A stretch of DNA of 64,000 bases from positions 1-64,000 of the forward strand of contig CAKTNN010000008.1 in assembly GCA_934589065.1 (NCBI GenBank), read 5' to 3'. This document shows positions 1 through 8,146 of the stretch, piece by piece (position 1 is the stretch's first letter; every line of letters begins with the position of its first letter). The notes below the pieces were generated by a model. That model was not told the origin of the DNA, did no database searches, and saw only the letters and a list, made by a program, of their open reading frames with translations. Origin of the DNA: an uncultured Oscillospiraceae bacterium (lineage in GTDB: Bacteria > Bacillota > Clostridia > Oscillospirales > Oscillospiraceae). The position numbers and the translations under genes were made by a program.

Positions 1-1
1 A

Positions 2-75
2 TGGAGCGGGTGACGGGAATCGGACCCGCGTATCCAGCTTGGAAGGCTGGTGTTCTACCATTGAACTACACCCGC
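2..75 (-). tRNA. tRNA-Gly (anticodon TCC)
   Basis: Read on the minus strand, this folds as a complete cloverleaf. The seven-base acceptor stem GCGGGTG pairs with CACCCGC (first strand at 69-75), the anticodon stem CCAGC/GCTGG encloses the loop CTTCCAA, and the T arm contains GGTCCGATTCC. The anticodon TCC reads glycine GGA/GGG codons. The 3' CCA is encoded (plus-strand TGG at 2-4). The gene sits at the window edge, so any tRNA cluster beyond it cannot be seen. Confidence 0.96.
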
Positions 76-188
76 AAAGCCCTTGCTTGACTGATTCAGC
101 TATGGCATTTTATCACACATTTCCCGTCTTGTCAAGAGGACACCCCCGGCTTTTTCCAAAAAATGTTCCGGCAAGAGGAGAAAGCTAT

Positions 189-220
189 AGCGCCCTTCCC
201 CCATGTGGGAGAAGGGCGCT
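189..220 (-). terminator. Stem-loop downstream of ohyA
   Basis: AGCGCCCTTC at 189-198 pairs with GAAGGGCGCT at 211-220, giving a ten-base GC-rich stem about 20 bases past the ohyA stop codon. The T tract on the minus strand is weak, so this is a probable rather than a textbook intrinsic terminator. Confidence 0.5.
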
Positions 221-240
221 GATTTGTTTACTCAACGAGT

Positions 241-2034
241 TTACTCGATGAGGCCGCTTTCCTTCAGCAGCAGCTCAATATCCGTTCCACGGGTCTTCTT
301 GACCAGGATCTTCAGCATTTCCTTTTCGGCAAAGCCAAGAGGAGCCTGGTTCAGAGGCTTCTTATCGATGGCGTAGTAGCAAGCCCGCAGCAGCTCCCGC
401 ACATCGTACTTGCTGCCCCAGACCTCAGGCACAGCCCGGTCTACGTTCAGCAGGGTATACACGGCCTCCATGCCGGTACGCATGGAATACTCAGTAGTGA
501 AGATGGTATCTCTGGGAGTCTCGGTGAACTGGCCCAGGAATGCAAAGTTCACAGCACCCTCCGGCACGACCTTAGGCCGATCGGATTCCTTTCTCGGCTG
601 GAAGAAGGCATTGATATAGGGCATATAGCAGGTAGTGGTATTGCAGGCGCTGGCGGCAAGCTCCGGGATCTCCTCTTCCGGCACGCCGATGTGATACAGC
701 CACTCCTGGCAGATTTCCTCGCCGGTGCACTCCCGCATTGCCTTCTTGACGAACTGACCGGGCTTATTGGTGCTCAGGCCGTAAATCCAAACCAGAACGG
801 TGTCCTTATCCTGGGCTCTGAACTGGGGCTGACGGTTGATGGTCCAGCTGAGGTACCAGTTCTCGGTGCTGTCCTTAACGGTGACGATGCCGCCGGTGGT
901 AACTTTACCGGAGCGGGGGTCACGCTGGCAGATATCCATAATGTGACGGATAACCTTTTCGTTCTTGGTCTGCACCGTGGCGCTCATCCAGTTGGTGGCC
1001 TCTACATCGGAGCAGAAGGCCTCCGGGTTGCCGTATTCCCCATGGGTAGCCTGGGCAGCAATGTTCTTCCACAGATCCCAGCTCTCGCCGCAGCCATTGA
1101 CAATTCCGGAAAGATCCGGGGCATGGGTCTGGTCGCCATAGCAGGAGGTATCGGTGCAGCAGCCATTGGTGATGAACACCAGATCGTCCTCCACCAGGTC
1201 GATGGTCTGCTCCTTGCCGTCCTTTACATAGACAATGGCCTTGGCAATCTGCTTGCCATCCACATGGTCGATGACCACGTTTTTCACATCCATGCCGAAC
1301 TCGATCTTCACGCCGTGGCTTTCCAGGTACTTGCACAGGGGCAGGATCATGCTCTCGTACTGATTGTACTTGGTAAACCGCAGGGCGGAGAAATCGGGCA
1401 GGCCGTCAATATGGTGGACATAGCGGCACAGATAGCGCTTCATTTCCAGGGCGCTGGACCAGCGCTGGAACGCAAACATGGTCTGCCAGTACAGCCAGAA
1501 ATTGGTCTCCCAGAAGGAATCGGGCAGCACTTCGGAAATCTTCTTGTCCTCCAGCTGCTCCTCCGGCGTAATGAAGAGCTTGCTCAGAGCCATTGCAGAC
1601 TCCCGGTCCAGCTTAAACTGCTTGTCCGTGTGGGCATCCTGACCGCACTTAACGGTTGCCCGGCACAGAGAATAGTTGGGGTCGTGCTTATTGAGCCAGT
1701 AGTATTCGTCCAGGACGGAAACACCAGGAGTTTCGATGCTGGGCACATCCCGGAAGACATCCCACATCACTTCAAAGTGGTTGTCCATTTCCCGACCGCC
1801 GCGCATATAGAAGCCCTTGGAAATATCCTTATAGCCATCGCAGCTGCCGCCGGCAAGCTCCAGCTTTTCCAGCAGGTGAATCCGCTCGCCCTTCATCTGA
1901 CCGTCCCGCACCAGATAGAAGGCTGCGGTAAGACCGGCAAGGCCGGTGCCGATGATATAGGCGGACTTGTTATCCACGCCCTCCGGCTTTTCGGGATGGG
2001 CAAATGCTTCATAAGTTCCTGCAGAGTAATACAT
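241..2034 (-). CDS. ohyA: Oleate hydratase (MCRA family), FAD-dependent
   Basis: This 597-residue protein has the usual length of oleate hydratase. The enzyme adds water to the cis-9 double bond of oleate or linoleate to give 10-hydroxy fatty acids, which detoxifies host or dietary unsaturated fatty acids at the membrane face. A dinucleotide-binding GxGxxG motif is at residues 29-34. The family signature RGGREM is at 78-83, placing Glu82 where the catalytic glutamate of staphylococcal OhyA lies (family knowledge). The ATG has a clear upstream AGGAGG. A TetR-type regulator gene lies just upstream on the same strand, but a terminator separates the two, so ohyA has its own promoter. Confidence 0.95.
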   Translation of the reverse strand: MYYSAGTYEAFAHPEKPEGVDNKSAYIIGTGLAGLTAAFYLVRDGQMKGERIHLLEKLELAGGSCDGYKDISKGFYMRGGREMDNHFEVMWDVFRDVPSIETPGVSVLDEYYWLNKHDPNYSLCRATVKCGQDAHTDKQFKLDRESAMALSKLFITPEEQLEDKKISEVLPDSFWETNFWLYWQTMFAFQRWSSALEMKRYLCRYVHHIDGLPDFSALRFTKYNQYESMILPLCKYLESHGVKIEFGMDVKNVVIDHVDGKQIAKAIVYVKDGKEQTIDLVEDDLVFITNGCCTDTSCYGDQTHAPDLSGIVNGCGESWDLWKNIAAQATHGEYGNPEAFCSDVEATNWMSATVQTKNEKVIRHIMDICQRDPRSGKVTTGGIVTVKDSTENWYLSWTINRQPQFRAQDKDTVLVWIYGLSTNKPGQFVKKAMRECTGEEICQEWLYHIGVPEEEIPELAASACNTTTCYMPYINAFFQPRKESDRPKVVPEGAVNFAFLGQFTETPRDTIFTTEYSMRTGMEAVYTLLNVDRAVPEVWGSKYDVRELLRACYYAIDKKPLNQAPLGFAEKEMLKILVKKTRGTDIELLLKESGLIE

Positions 2035-2110
2035 ACGATTTACCTCCTGTATTTTTATCTTATGGCAACAGTATACCCCGGAACGTAAAAATTGACCATA
2101 AACAGAAAAA

Positions 2111-2141
2111 GAGGCCTGATGAAAAGTCCATCAGGCCTCTT
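2111..2141 (-). terminator. Terminator of the TetR gene
   Basis: GAGGCCTGATG and CATCAGGCCTC form an 11-base perfect stem with a short loop. On the minus strand it is followed by TTTTT. It lies between the regulator stop and the ohyA start, so it should end the regulator transcript. Confidence 0.8.
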
Positions 2142-2182
2142 TAAGTGATGTTCTTTTTGACAAATCGGGGGATTTGATAAAA

Positions 2183-2740
2183 TCAGCCCACCCGGAAACG
2201 CTCCAATGCAGAAGACAAATCGTTGTGGATGACCAGGGCAAAGCGCTCCACCAGTGCCTCCGGGTCGGCGCGCATATCGTCCTTGATCCAGTCCAGCATC
2301 AGCCCCACAAAGGCATAAGAGAAGACCCGGGCAATAAAGGCCTTGTCTTCGTCCCGCACCACCATATTCTTGGACAGCTCGTTGATGACCCCCATCAGCA
2401 GATTGTCCGTCAGCGGGGTGAGATACCGCTCCACCTGCTCCCGGCTGACGCAGCGGTACACATTCATAATAAAGGGCTTGTTATCCAGCACCGCCTGGAA
2501 AATCTGCACAAATCCCTGCTGCCAGCTATCGTAGGTACTTTTTCCGTCCAGAGCCCGCTGGGCATCCTCCAGGCAAGACCATTCCACCAGATCGTAAATA
2601 TCCTTAAAGTGGTAATAGAAGGTCATGCGGTTGATGCCGCAGTCCTCGGTGATGTCGTTGATGGTGATTTTGTTCAGGGGCTTTTTCAGAAGCAGGTGCT
2701 TCAGGGATTCCTCCAGCGCCCGTTTGGTGAATTGCGGCAT
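2183..2740 (-). CDS. TetR/AcrR-family transcriptional regulator
   Basis: This is a 185-residue regulator. The N-terminal helix-turn-helix runs over about residues 5-50 and ends in the typical INRMTFYYHFKDIYDLVEW stretch. The C-terminal part resembles the DhaS-like TetR ligand domain common in Firmicutes. AGGAGG sits just before the ATG. It lies directly upstream of and co-oriented with oleate hydratase, so control of ohyA by fatty acids is a reasonable guess. However, the only palindrome resembling an operator that I see is in front of this gene itself, which points first to autoregulation. Confidence 0.85.
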   Translation of the reverse strand: MPQFTKRALEESLKHLLLKKPLNKITINDITEDCGINRMTFYYHFKDIYDLVEWSCLEDAQRALDGKSTYDSWQQGFVQIFQAVLDNKPFIMNVYRCVSREQVERYLTPLTDNLLMGVINELSKNMVVRDEDKAFIARVFSYAFVGLMLDWIKDDMRADPEALVERFALVIHNDLSSALERFRVG

Positions 2741-2762
2741 GGTTCCTCCTGTCTTTGTTTAC

Positions 2763-2776
2763 ATAACGTTTGTTAT
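2763..2776. promoter_or_regulatory. Palindrome upstream of the TetR gene, possible operator
   Basis: ATAAC at 2763-2767 and GTTAT at 2772-2776 form an inverted repeat with a four-base spacer, centred about 30 bases upstream of the regulator start codon. This is a usual position for a TetR autoregulatory operator. I saw no second copy at ohyA. Confidence 0.4.
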
Positions 2777-2844
2777 AGCTGCTTATTCCGAAAAATTTGA
2801 ACGGCTAAAAAATCAAGGCGCTCCGTCATTGGGCCGAATTCCTC

Positions 2845-3609
2845 TTACTCCAAACGGTAAAGGCGCTTTCCGTTTTCATAAGTGATGGCCTGGGCTTCCT
2901 CCGGGGAAATTTGCCACAGGGCCGCCAGAGCCTGGGCCATGCGGTAGACTTTTCCCGGGTCATTCCGCTGCCCCCGAAAGGGTTCCGGGGACATATAGGG
3001 GCAGTCCGTTTCGATAACCACCCGGTCTCTGGGCACGGCAGCGGCAGCTTCCAGTGCCCGGCGGGCATTCTTAAAGGTCAGCACCCCGGTAAAGCCCACA
3101 TACCAGCCCTTTTTTACCAGCTGACGCGCCATTTCCGCCGAGCCGGAAAAGCAATGGAATACCCCTGTCACCTCCGGATAATCCCGGAGAATATTCAGTC
3201 CGTCCTCGTGGGCCTCCCGCTCATGGACAATGACGGGAAGATTTAATTCCCTTGCCAGATCCAGCTGCATCCGAAAGGCCCGCTTTTGGATTTCCCTGGG
3301 GATATCCTCATAGTGGTAGTCCAGGCCAATTTCGCCGATGGCTACCACCTTGGGGTTCTCTCTTACCAGGCAGCGGTATTCCTCCAGGCACGCCTCGGTC
3401 ACCTCGTCCGCAGCATCCGGGTGAGAACCCACGGCGGCATAGATGTAGGGGTATTCCCGAGCCAGATCGCAGGCCGCCCTGGAAGACGCCAACGTGCAGC
3501 CGGGATTTACCAGAAGTCCGATGCCCTTTTGGGGGAGCGCCTCCAGAAGGCGCTCCCGGTCCGGGTCAAAGGCCCGGTCATCTATATGGGCATGGGTATC
3601 AAACAGCAT
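2845..3609 (-). CDS. tatD: TatD-family metal-dependent hydrolase / DNase
   Basis: This 254-residue TIM-barrel hydrolase begins with MLFDTHAHIDD; His6 and His8 are the first metal ligands. Further family signatures are GEIGLDYH and IETDCPY. TatD proteins have 3'-5' exonuclease or D-aminoacyl hydrolase-like activity and are proposed to act in DNA quality control. The start at 3609 is chosen over an in-frame ATG 24 bases upstream because GGAGAC lies at the right distance and the family begins here. It overlaps the end of the phosphopantetheinyl transferase gene by 11 bases, suggesting translational coupling. Confidence 0.93.
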   Translation of the reverse strand: MLFDTHAHIDDRAFDPDRERLLEALPQKGIGLLVNPGCTLASSRAACDLAREYPYIYAAVGSHPDAADEVTEACLEEYRCLVRENPKVVAIGEIGLDYHYEDIPREIQKRAFRMQLDLARELNLPVIVHEREAHEDGLNILRDYPEVTGVFHCFSGSAEMARQLVKKGWYVGFTGVLTFKNARRALEAAAAVPRDRVVIETDCPYMSPEPFRGQRNDPGKVYRMAQALAALWQISPEEAQAITYENGKRLYRLE

Positions 3610-4093
3610 TATTTGTCTCCTTTTCCTTGACAATCATTCCGATCAGGCATCCGTCCCACTCCCACACTCTGGGGTCATCCAGCCGAAAATGGGTACGGTT
3701 TGGAAAGCCCCGGAGTCCCAGACCGGTGCACTTGACCTGGGCTTCTTTCAGCACCCAGAATTGCAGGATTGCCCGGCGCTTATCCGGCGCTTTTTCAAAC
3801 TGGGCAAGCTCCGTATCCGACAGTACCCGCTGGGCAAGCCGCAGGTTTACCCGCCGGTCAAGCTCTTCGGCATCCAGCCCCACGGGGTGCTTCCCCAGCA
3901 CGCACAGGGCATGGCGGGAGGTATGGGCAATGGAAAAGCGGTAGTCGCTCCCCGGAAAATAGGGGCGGCCCGCCGGGGAAATGTGAATGGGCGGCAGCTC
4001 TTTTCCGGTTTCCTCCCGGTAAAGGGTTTCCAATAACGCTCTTCCGGCCTGATGCCCGGTAAGGCCGGACAGACGACAGGCGGCAAATCTCAT
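3599..4093 (-). CDS. 4'-phosphopantetheinyl transferase superfamily protein (Sfp-like, short)
   Basis: The family transfers 4'-phosphopantetheine from CoA to carrier proteins. Visible signatures are SIAH (54-57), VGLDAEELD (71-79, with metal ligands Asp74 and Glu76) and FWVLKEAQVK (112-121, with Trp113, Lys116, Glu117 and Lys121). At 164 residues it is shorter than Sfp of Bacillus (about 220). No carrier protein, NRPS or PKS gene is in the window, so its target is unknown; a fatty-acid or other ACP encoded elsewhere is possible. It overlaps the upstream DUF308 gene by four bases (ATGA). Confidence 0.85.
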   Translation of the reverse strand: MRFAACRLSGLTGHQAGRALLETLYREETGKELPPIHISPAGRPYFPGSDYRFSIAHTSRHALCVLGKHPVGLDAEELDRRVNLRLAQRVLSDTELAQFEKAPDKRRAILQFWVLKEAQVKCTGLGLRGFPNRTHFRLDDPRVWEWDGCLIGMIVKEKETNNAV

Positions 4094-4623
4094 TGGGAAT
4101 CGATGATGTTGCCCCCGTCAGACAGGAGCTTGCCGGGCTTCAGCCGATCCAGTGCCATAAGGACTCCCAGGAACGTCACCAGAACCCCCAACAGCACCAT
4201 CACCACCCGGGAGGTGGTCATGGGCAGCACAATGAGCACCGCGCCCACAATGGCGGAAATCAGGGCATAGCGCATTCCGCACTTCCAGCGGGAGGCATTG
4301 ATAATATCCTGCACCCCGCGAATGAGAATCAGCAGTCCGGCAATCCGCCCAATGGCGGCAGCCATCCGCAGGGGATTGCGCACCAGCCACACACCAGCAG
4401 CCAGGGCAACGGCGGCGAAGAAAATCTTTCCCGCCAGGGTATCCTTGGTTCTCAGGGCGCTGATAATCAGTCCGCCCCCCAGAAGGATCAAAATCCAGCC
4501 CACAATTCTGCCCACCAGTGCGGAGGCAGAGTCCGGGCGCACCATCAGTACAATTCCCAGAAGAATCATCAACACCGGAGTTAGCAGGAGCTTTGCCAGC
4601 TGGGCAGCGTCCTTCTTTTTCAT
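4090..4623 (-). CDS. DUF308 / HdeD-like membrane protein
   Basis: This roughly 177-residue protein has about six hydrophobic helices arranged as repeated short hairpins, as in the HdeD/DUF308 family. Motifs such as GWILILLGGGLIISAL and RIAGLLILIRGVQDIINA fit that family. Its biochemical role is unknown; E. coli HdeD is linked to acid resistance, which need not hold here. I chose the ATG at 4623 rather than the GTG codons just upstream because AAAGG lies about ten bases before it. It is the first gene of the DUF308-sfp-tatD operon, with a strong promoter at 4672-4700. Confidence 0.75.
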   Translation of the reverse strand: MKKKDAAQLAKLLLTPVLMILLGIVLMVRPDSASALVGRIVGWILILLGGGLIISALRTKDTLAGKIFFAAVALAAGVWLVRNPLRMAAAIGRIAGLLILIRGVQDIINASRWKCGMRYALISAIVGAVLIVLPMTTSRVVMVLLGVLVTFLGVLMALDRLKPGKLLSDGGNIIDSQ

Positions 4624-4671
4624 ATTCACCACGCCTTTCCAAAAAATGAAGAGCCTGTTCTTCTACTTAGT

Positions 4672-4700
4672 ATGATACCCAATTTTGATGGCGCTGTCAA
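4672..4700 (-). promoter_or_regulatory. Sigma-A promoter of the DUF308-sfp-tatD operon
   Basis: On the minus strand, TTGACA (4695-4700) and TATCAT (4672-4677) are separated by exactly 17 bases, about 50 bases upstream of the DUF308 start. Confidence 0.75.
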
Positions 4701-4757
4701 TTATCCGCTTTCCCGCCGGGAAGAAAAAACCATTGTGTAAACATTTCTGAATGCCTC

Positions 4758-4786
4758 TTGGCGAAATGGGGGAAATATGATATAAT
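4758..4786 (+). promoter_or_regulatory. Promoter of the GH25 gene
   Basis: TTGGCG (4758-4763), a 17-base spacer and a perfect TATAAT (4781-4786) preceded by the extended -10 TGA. The start codon is 33 bases further on. Confidence 0.75.
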
Positions 4787-4818
4787 CGGACGAAAGCTAC
4801 AAAAATACGAGGTGGCCT

Positions 4819-5748
4819 ATGGAAAAAGAAAAAAAGCCCCTCCGCCCGGAAGCGGTGATGGCGATCATTGCCCTTGCTTGCCTGGTGGTACTCATTGGGG
4901 TTGTGGCAGCCTGTGTTCCCTATTTTGGGCAAGCCTCTGACCCGGAAGCGCTGCTGCAGCACATCCGGGAATCGGAGCAGAATTGGGAAGAGGTAGACCC
5001 CCTGGAGCCGACGGAGGACGTGACCGAAGAAACCACCGAGCCCACCATCCCGCCGGAGGCCAATCCCTACACAAAATGGGATTTTCAATACGACCGGCAG
5101 AACTATCTCTACTGCACCCGGCAGGACAGCTTCCCTGGAATTGACGTTTCCTCCTTCCAGGGGGAAATCGACTGGAAGCAGGTGAAGAATTCCGGCATCC
5201 GCTTTGCCATGATCCGCCTGGGCTACCGGGGCTACGGAGCAGCGGGCAATATGGTCGTGGATGAATACGCCAAGCAGAATCTGGAAGGGGCCAAAAAGGC
5301 CGGACTGGAAGTGGGCGCTTACTTCTTCTCCCAGGCCACCAGCATCGACGAGGTGGACGACGAAATCTTCTTCTTTATGCAAGCCCTGGGGGATTTTCAG
5401 CTGACCATGCCCATTGTGCTGGACTGGGAATATATCAGCGATACCGCCCGGACGGCCTACGTGGACGCCCGCACCCTGACGGATATGCAGAAGCACTTCT
5501 GCCAGGTGATGACGGAATTTGGCTATCAGCCCATGATATACTTCAACTGGACCCTCAGCGACAAGCGGATGTATCTGAACGAGCTGGAGGACTACCCCTT
5601 CTGGCTGGCCCTGTATCAGGACCGGATGACCTACCCCTTCCGGGTAGAAATGTGGCAGTACACCTGCACCGGTCGCGTTCCCGGCATCCAGGGCGACGTG
5701 GATATCAACGTATTTATGCCGGACGCACGGAAAATCTGGATTAGCTGA
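4819..5748 (+). CDS. Membrane-anchored GH25 family muramidase
   Basis: This 309-residue protein has a short basic N-terminus, one transmembrane helix at about 13-35 and an acidic, Thr/Pro/Glu-rich linker at about 50-85. A glycoside hydrolase family 25 domain follows from about residue 103. GH25 enzymes cut the MurNAc-GlcNAc beta-1,4 bond of peptidoglycan. The signatures GIDVSSFQG (Asp109) and VLDWE (Asp202, Glu204) carry the expected acidic catalytic residues. A single N-terminal helix without a cleavage site suggests the enzyme stays tethered on the outer face of the membrane, consistent with wall remodelling rather than secreted lysis. It has its own promoter. Confidence 0.92.
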   Translation: MEKEKKPLRPEAVMAIIALACLVVLIGVVAACVPYFGQASDPEALLQHIRESEQNWEEVDPLEPTEDVTEETTEPTIPPEANPYTKWDFQYDRQNYLYCTRQDSFPGIDVSSFQGEIDWKQVKNSGIRFAMIRLGYRGYGAAGNMVVDEYAKQNLEGAKKAGLEVGAYFFSQATSIDEVDDEIFFFMQALGDFQLTMPIVLDWEYISDTARTAYVDARTLTDMQKHFCQVMTEFGYQPMIYFNWTLSDKRMYLNELEDYPFWLALYQDRMTYPFRVEMWQYTCTGRVPGIQGDVDINVFMPDARKIWIS

Positions 5749-5788
5749 CTCTTCCAAAACAAAATGGGGCCGTTGCAAAAAAAGAAAT

Positions 5789-5816
5789 GTCATTCCGAGG
5801 CAATGCGCACACTGCC
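5789..5816. repeat. Partial copy of the dispersed palindromic repeat
   Basis: GTCATTCCGAGGCAATGCGC followed by ACTGCC matches one end type of the intergenic repeat family found at 27042, 27168 and 58692. Only part of a unit is present, between the GH25 and radical SAM genes. Confidence 0.5.
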
Positions 5817-5835
5817 GAAAGATGGGAGGGATCTC

Positions 5836-6960
5836 ATGCGGTCGATCAATCTGCTGATAAAGCCCGCCAGTGGTATGTGCAATATGCGCTGCAAATACTG
5901 CTTCTATGCCGATGAGACCAGCAAACGCCAGGTACCCAATTATGGCATTATGTCCAGGCAGACGATTTCTGCGGTTTTGGAGCACGCATTGGATGCCGCC
6001 ACCGGGGAATGCTCCATTGCCTTTCAGGGGGGTGAGCCGACTCTGGCGGGGCTGGATTTTTTCCGGTTTGCCGTAGCGGAAGCAAAGGCAAAAAACAAGA
6101 ATCACGCCCGGCTGCATTTTTCCCTGCAAACCAACGGTCTGCTCATCGATGACGCCTGGGCAGCCTTTTTCGCGGAGAACCGTTTCCTGATCGGGATTTC
6201 CCTGGACGGCACCAAGGAGGTTCACGACCGCAACCGGATGGATGCCGCAGGGAAGGGAACCTTTGGGCGGGTTATCCACGCCATTGAAATACTGGAGCAG
6301 CACCGGGTTGAATACAACATTCTCGCGGTCATCACCAAAAATACGGTGCGAAATTACCGCTCCATTCACAGCTTTTTTCAGAAAAAGGGATTCCGCTATC
6401 AGCAGTTTATCCCCTGTCTGGACCCGCTGGAAGAGCAGAGGGGCAGTCAGCACTGGTCACTTACACCGGAGCTCTTTGAAAAATACCTAAAGCAGGCCTT
6501 TGACCTGTGGTATGAGGAGGCTATGGCAGGGAACAAGCAGTACCACCGGTACTTTGATAATCTGCTGTTCCTTCTTGACGGGCAGGCACCGGAAGCCTGC
6601 GGCATGGCGGGCAGATGCGGGATGCAGTATGTGATAGAGGCGGACGGCAGCACCTATCCCTGCGACTTTTATATGCTGGACCGCTACCGCATTGGCAATC
6701 TGGCTGAGGACACCGTTGAAGCGGTGGACGTTCGGCGAAAGGAGCTTGGCTTTATTGAGCAGAGCCTGCCCGTGGCAGACGCCTGCAAGGATTGCCAGTG
6801 GTTTGCACTGTGCCGGGGCGGCTGCCGCAGAGACCGGGACTATTTTGAAGACGGCATTCGCCTGAACTATTACTGCTCTGCCTATCAGGCATTTTTCTCC
6901 TACGCCTATCCCCGGTTGGTACGGCTCTACCGGCTTTTGACCGGGCCGGGAAGGCGGTAA
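5836..6960 (+). CDS. Radical SAM/SPASM protein, anaerobic sulfatase-maturating enzyme family
   Basis: This 374-residue protein carries the radical SAM cluster motif CxxxCxxC (Cys15, Cys19, Cys22). Its C-terminal SPASM region is Cys-rich (CGMAGRC, YPCDFY, CKDCQWFALCRGGC), as in anSME enzymes, which oxidise a Cys or Ser in sulfatases to formylglycine. The ATG at 5836 is preferred over one 72 bases upstream because GGGAGGG precedes it and the family begins at this point. No sulfatase or short peptide precursor gene lies nearby, so the substrate is either encoded elsewhere or not a sulfatase. Confidence 0.85.
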   Translation: MRSINLLIKPASGMCNMRCKYCFYADETSKRQVPNYGIMSRQTISAVLEHALDAATGECSIAFQGGEPTLAGLDFFRFAVAEAKAKNKNHARLHFSLQTNGLLIDDAWAAFFAENRFLIGISLDGTKEVHDRNRMDAAGKGTFGRVIHAIEILEQHRVEYNILAVITKNTVRNYRSIHSFFQKKGFRYQQFIPCLDPLEEQRGSQHWSLTPELFEKYLKQAFDLWYEEAMAGNKQYHRYFDNLLFLLDGQAPEACGMAGRCGMQYVIEADGSTYPCDFYMLDRYRIGNLAEDTVEAVDVRRKELGFIEQSLPVADACKDCQWFALCRGGCRRDRDYFEDGIRLNYYCSAYQAFFSYAYPRLVRLYRLLTGPGRR

Positions 6961-7097
6961 ACACAGCAGCCAAACGGGTATGCTCCCTGCAATTTGCAAG
7001 GGGAAGGGGTATTGGGCCATCGTGCATAATTTCCCTTTTCCTCCAAATACTACTGCAAATCATTTATAAAAGGAAAAAGTAAGGGTGAAATGGGGGC

Positions 7098-7126
7098 TTT
7101 ACACCGGTTTGCCAATCTGGTATAAT
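7098..7126 (+). promoter_or_regulatory. Promoter of nrdR
   Basis: TTTACA (7098-7103), a 17-base spacer and TATAAT (7121-7126) with an extended -10 TGG. The nrdR start lies 36 bases downstream. Confidence 0.8.
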
Positions 7127-7162
7127 CATATACAAGAATTCCCATGTAGAGGAGCTTGTGCC

Positions 7163-7618
7163 ATGAGGTGTCCGTTTTGTGGTGATCAGGAAAGCAAGGT
7201 TGTGGATTCCCGCCATTCCGATGACGGGCTCAGCATCCGGCGGCGCAGGGAATGCAGCCGCTGCCAGCATCGGTTTACGACCTACGAGGTGGTGGAAAAT
7301 CTGCCGATATTGGTGGTCAAGCGCAATGGCTCCCGCCAAAACTTTGATAAAAATAAAATCGTCAACAGCATGATCCGGGCCTTTGATAAGCGGAAGGCCG
7401 ATATTGTAGAGCTGGAGCGCATCGCCTCCGAGATCGAGCAGACCGTGCAGAATTCTCTGGAGCGGGAGGTTACCACCGAGCGCCTGGGGGAAATGGTCAT
7501 GGAGCGGCTAAAGCCTGTGGACGAGGTGGCCTATATCCGCTTCGCCTCCATCTATCACCAGTTTCAGGATGCCAACAGCTTTATGAAAGAGATCAGCAAA
7601 TTCCTGGAGGAAAAATAA
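7163..7618 (+). CDS. nrdR: Transcriptional repressor NrdR
   Basis: NrdR represses ribonucleotide reductase genes in response to dATP/ATP. The protein is 151 residues, the normal family length. An N-terminal zinc ribbon uses Cys3, Cys6, Cys31 and Cys34, and an ATP-cone follows from about residue 49. The start at 7163 has a GGAG site and begins at the conserved MRCPFC. No nrd structural gene is in the window, so it acts in trans. The stop overlaps the start of the next gene by one base (TAATG), so the two are probably co-transcribed. Confidence 0.96.
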   Translation: MRCPFCGDQESKVVDSRHSDDGLSIRRRRECSRCQHRFTTYEVVENLPILVVKRNGSRQNFDKNKIVNSMIRAFDKRKADIVELERIASEIEQTVQNSLEREVTTERLGEMVMERLKPVDEVAYIRFASIYHQFQDANSFMKEISKFLEEK

Positions 7619-8142
7619 TGCTTACCACAATTGCCACCGCTGCCACTGAGGCGGCCCTGGATCTGGATGCCATTAAGGGAGCTCTGCAAGGGCTGGATGG
7701 CCTGGACCCCGCTGCTCTGCTGCCCCAGATGGATTCCGTTTTCAGCCGTGTCCTGCTGGTGTGCCGGATCTGCGTGATGCTTGGGCCGGTGCTCCTGCTG
7801 ATATTGGGGCTGTGCTATCTGTTCCTTGCCCCGAAGGAGGCAAACTATTACTTTGGCTATCGCTGCTTCTATGGCATGGGCTCCGTCAATGCCTGGCAGT
7901 TCACCCAGCGCATTGCTGGCATGATTTTAGGTGCCTTGGGACTTATTTTGTCTGTCATCATGCTGATTATCAGTATGCGCTTTCCCACTATGGAAATAGA
8001 GGCCATGGCCTGGCTGACGGTGAAGTGCCTGATCTGGCAGGCGGTTCTGGCCCTGCTGGCAACGGCTGCCATCAATGGCCTTGCCATGTTTTGGTTCAAC
8101 CGCAAGGGCGAATTGAGAAGAAGGCCCCCGAAAAAGGCCTGA
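7618..8142 (+). CDS. Membrane protein with SdpI-like segment, function unknown
   Basis: This 174-residue protein has a hydrophilic N-terminus of about 40 residues and three or four transmembrane helices. The stretch PKEANYYFGYR followed by W-x2-TQR-x2-G resembles the C-terminal part of SdpI-family immunity/membrane proteins. The resemblance is by eye and the family assignment is tentative. It is translationally coupled to nrdR and its transcript should end at the two hairpins that follow. Confidence 0.5.
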   Translation: MLTTIATAATEAALDLDAIKGALQGLDGLDPAALLPQMDSVFSRVLLVCRICVMLGPVLLLILGLCYLFLAPKEANYYFGYRCFYGMGSVNAWQFTQRIAGMILGALGLILSVIMLIISMRFPTMEIEAMAWLTVKCLIWQAVLALLATAAINGLAMFWFNRKGELRRRPPKKA

Positions 8143-8146
8143 ATAA

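Noticed and set aside
691-2088. A 465-codon open frame on the plus strand opposite oleate hydratase
   Set aside because: It is a shadow of the high-GC coding sequence on the other strand. The minus-strand protein is a clear full-length family member and the plus frame has no ribosome site or recognisable domain.
4663-6453. A 596-codon minus-strand open frame opposite the GH25 and radical SAM genes
   Set aside because: Both plus-strand genes have intact catalytic motifs, and the minus frame has no start signal or domain.
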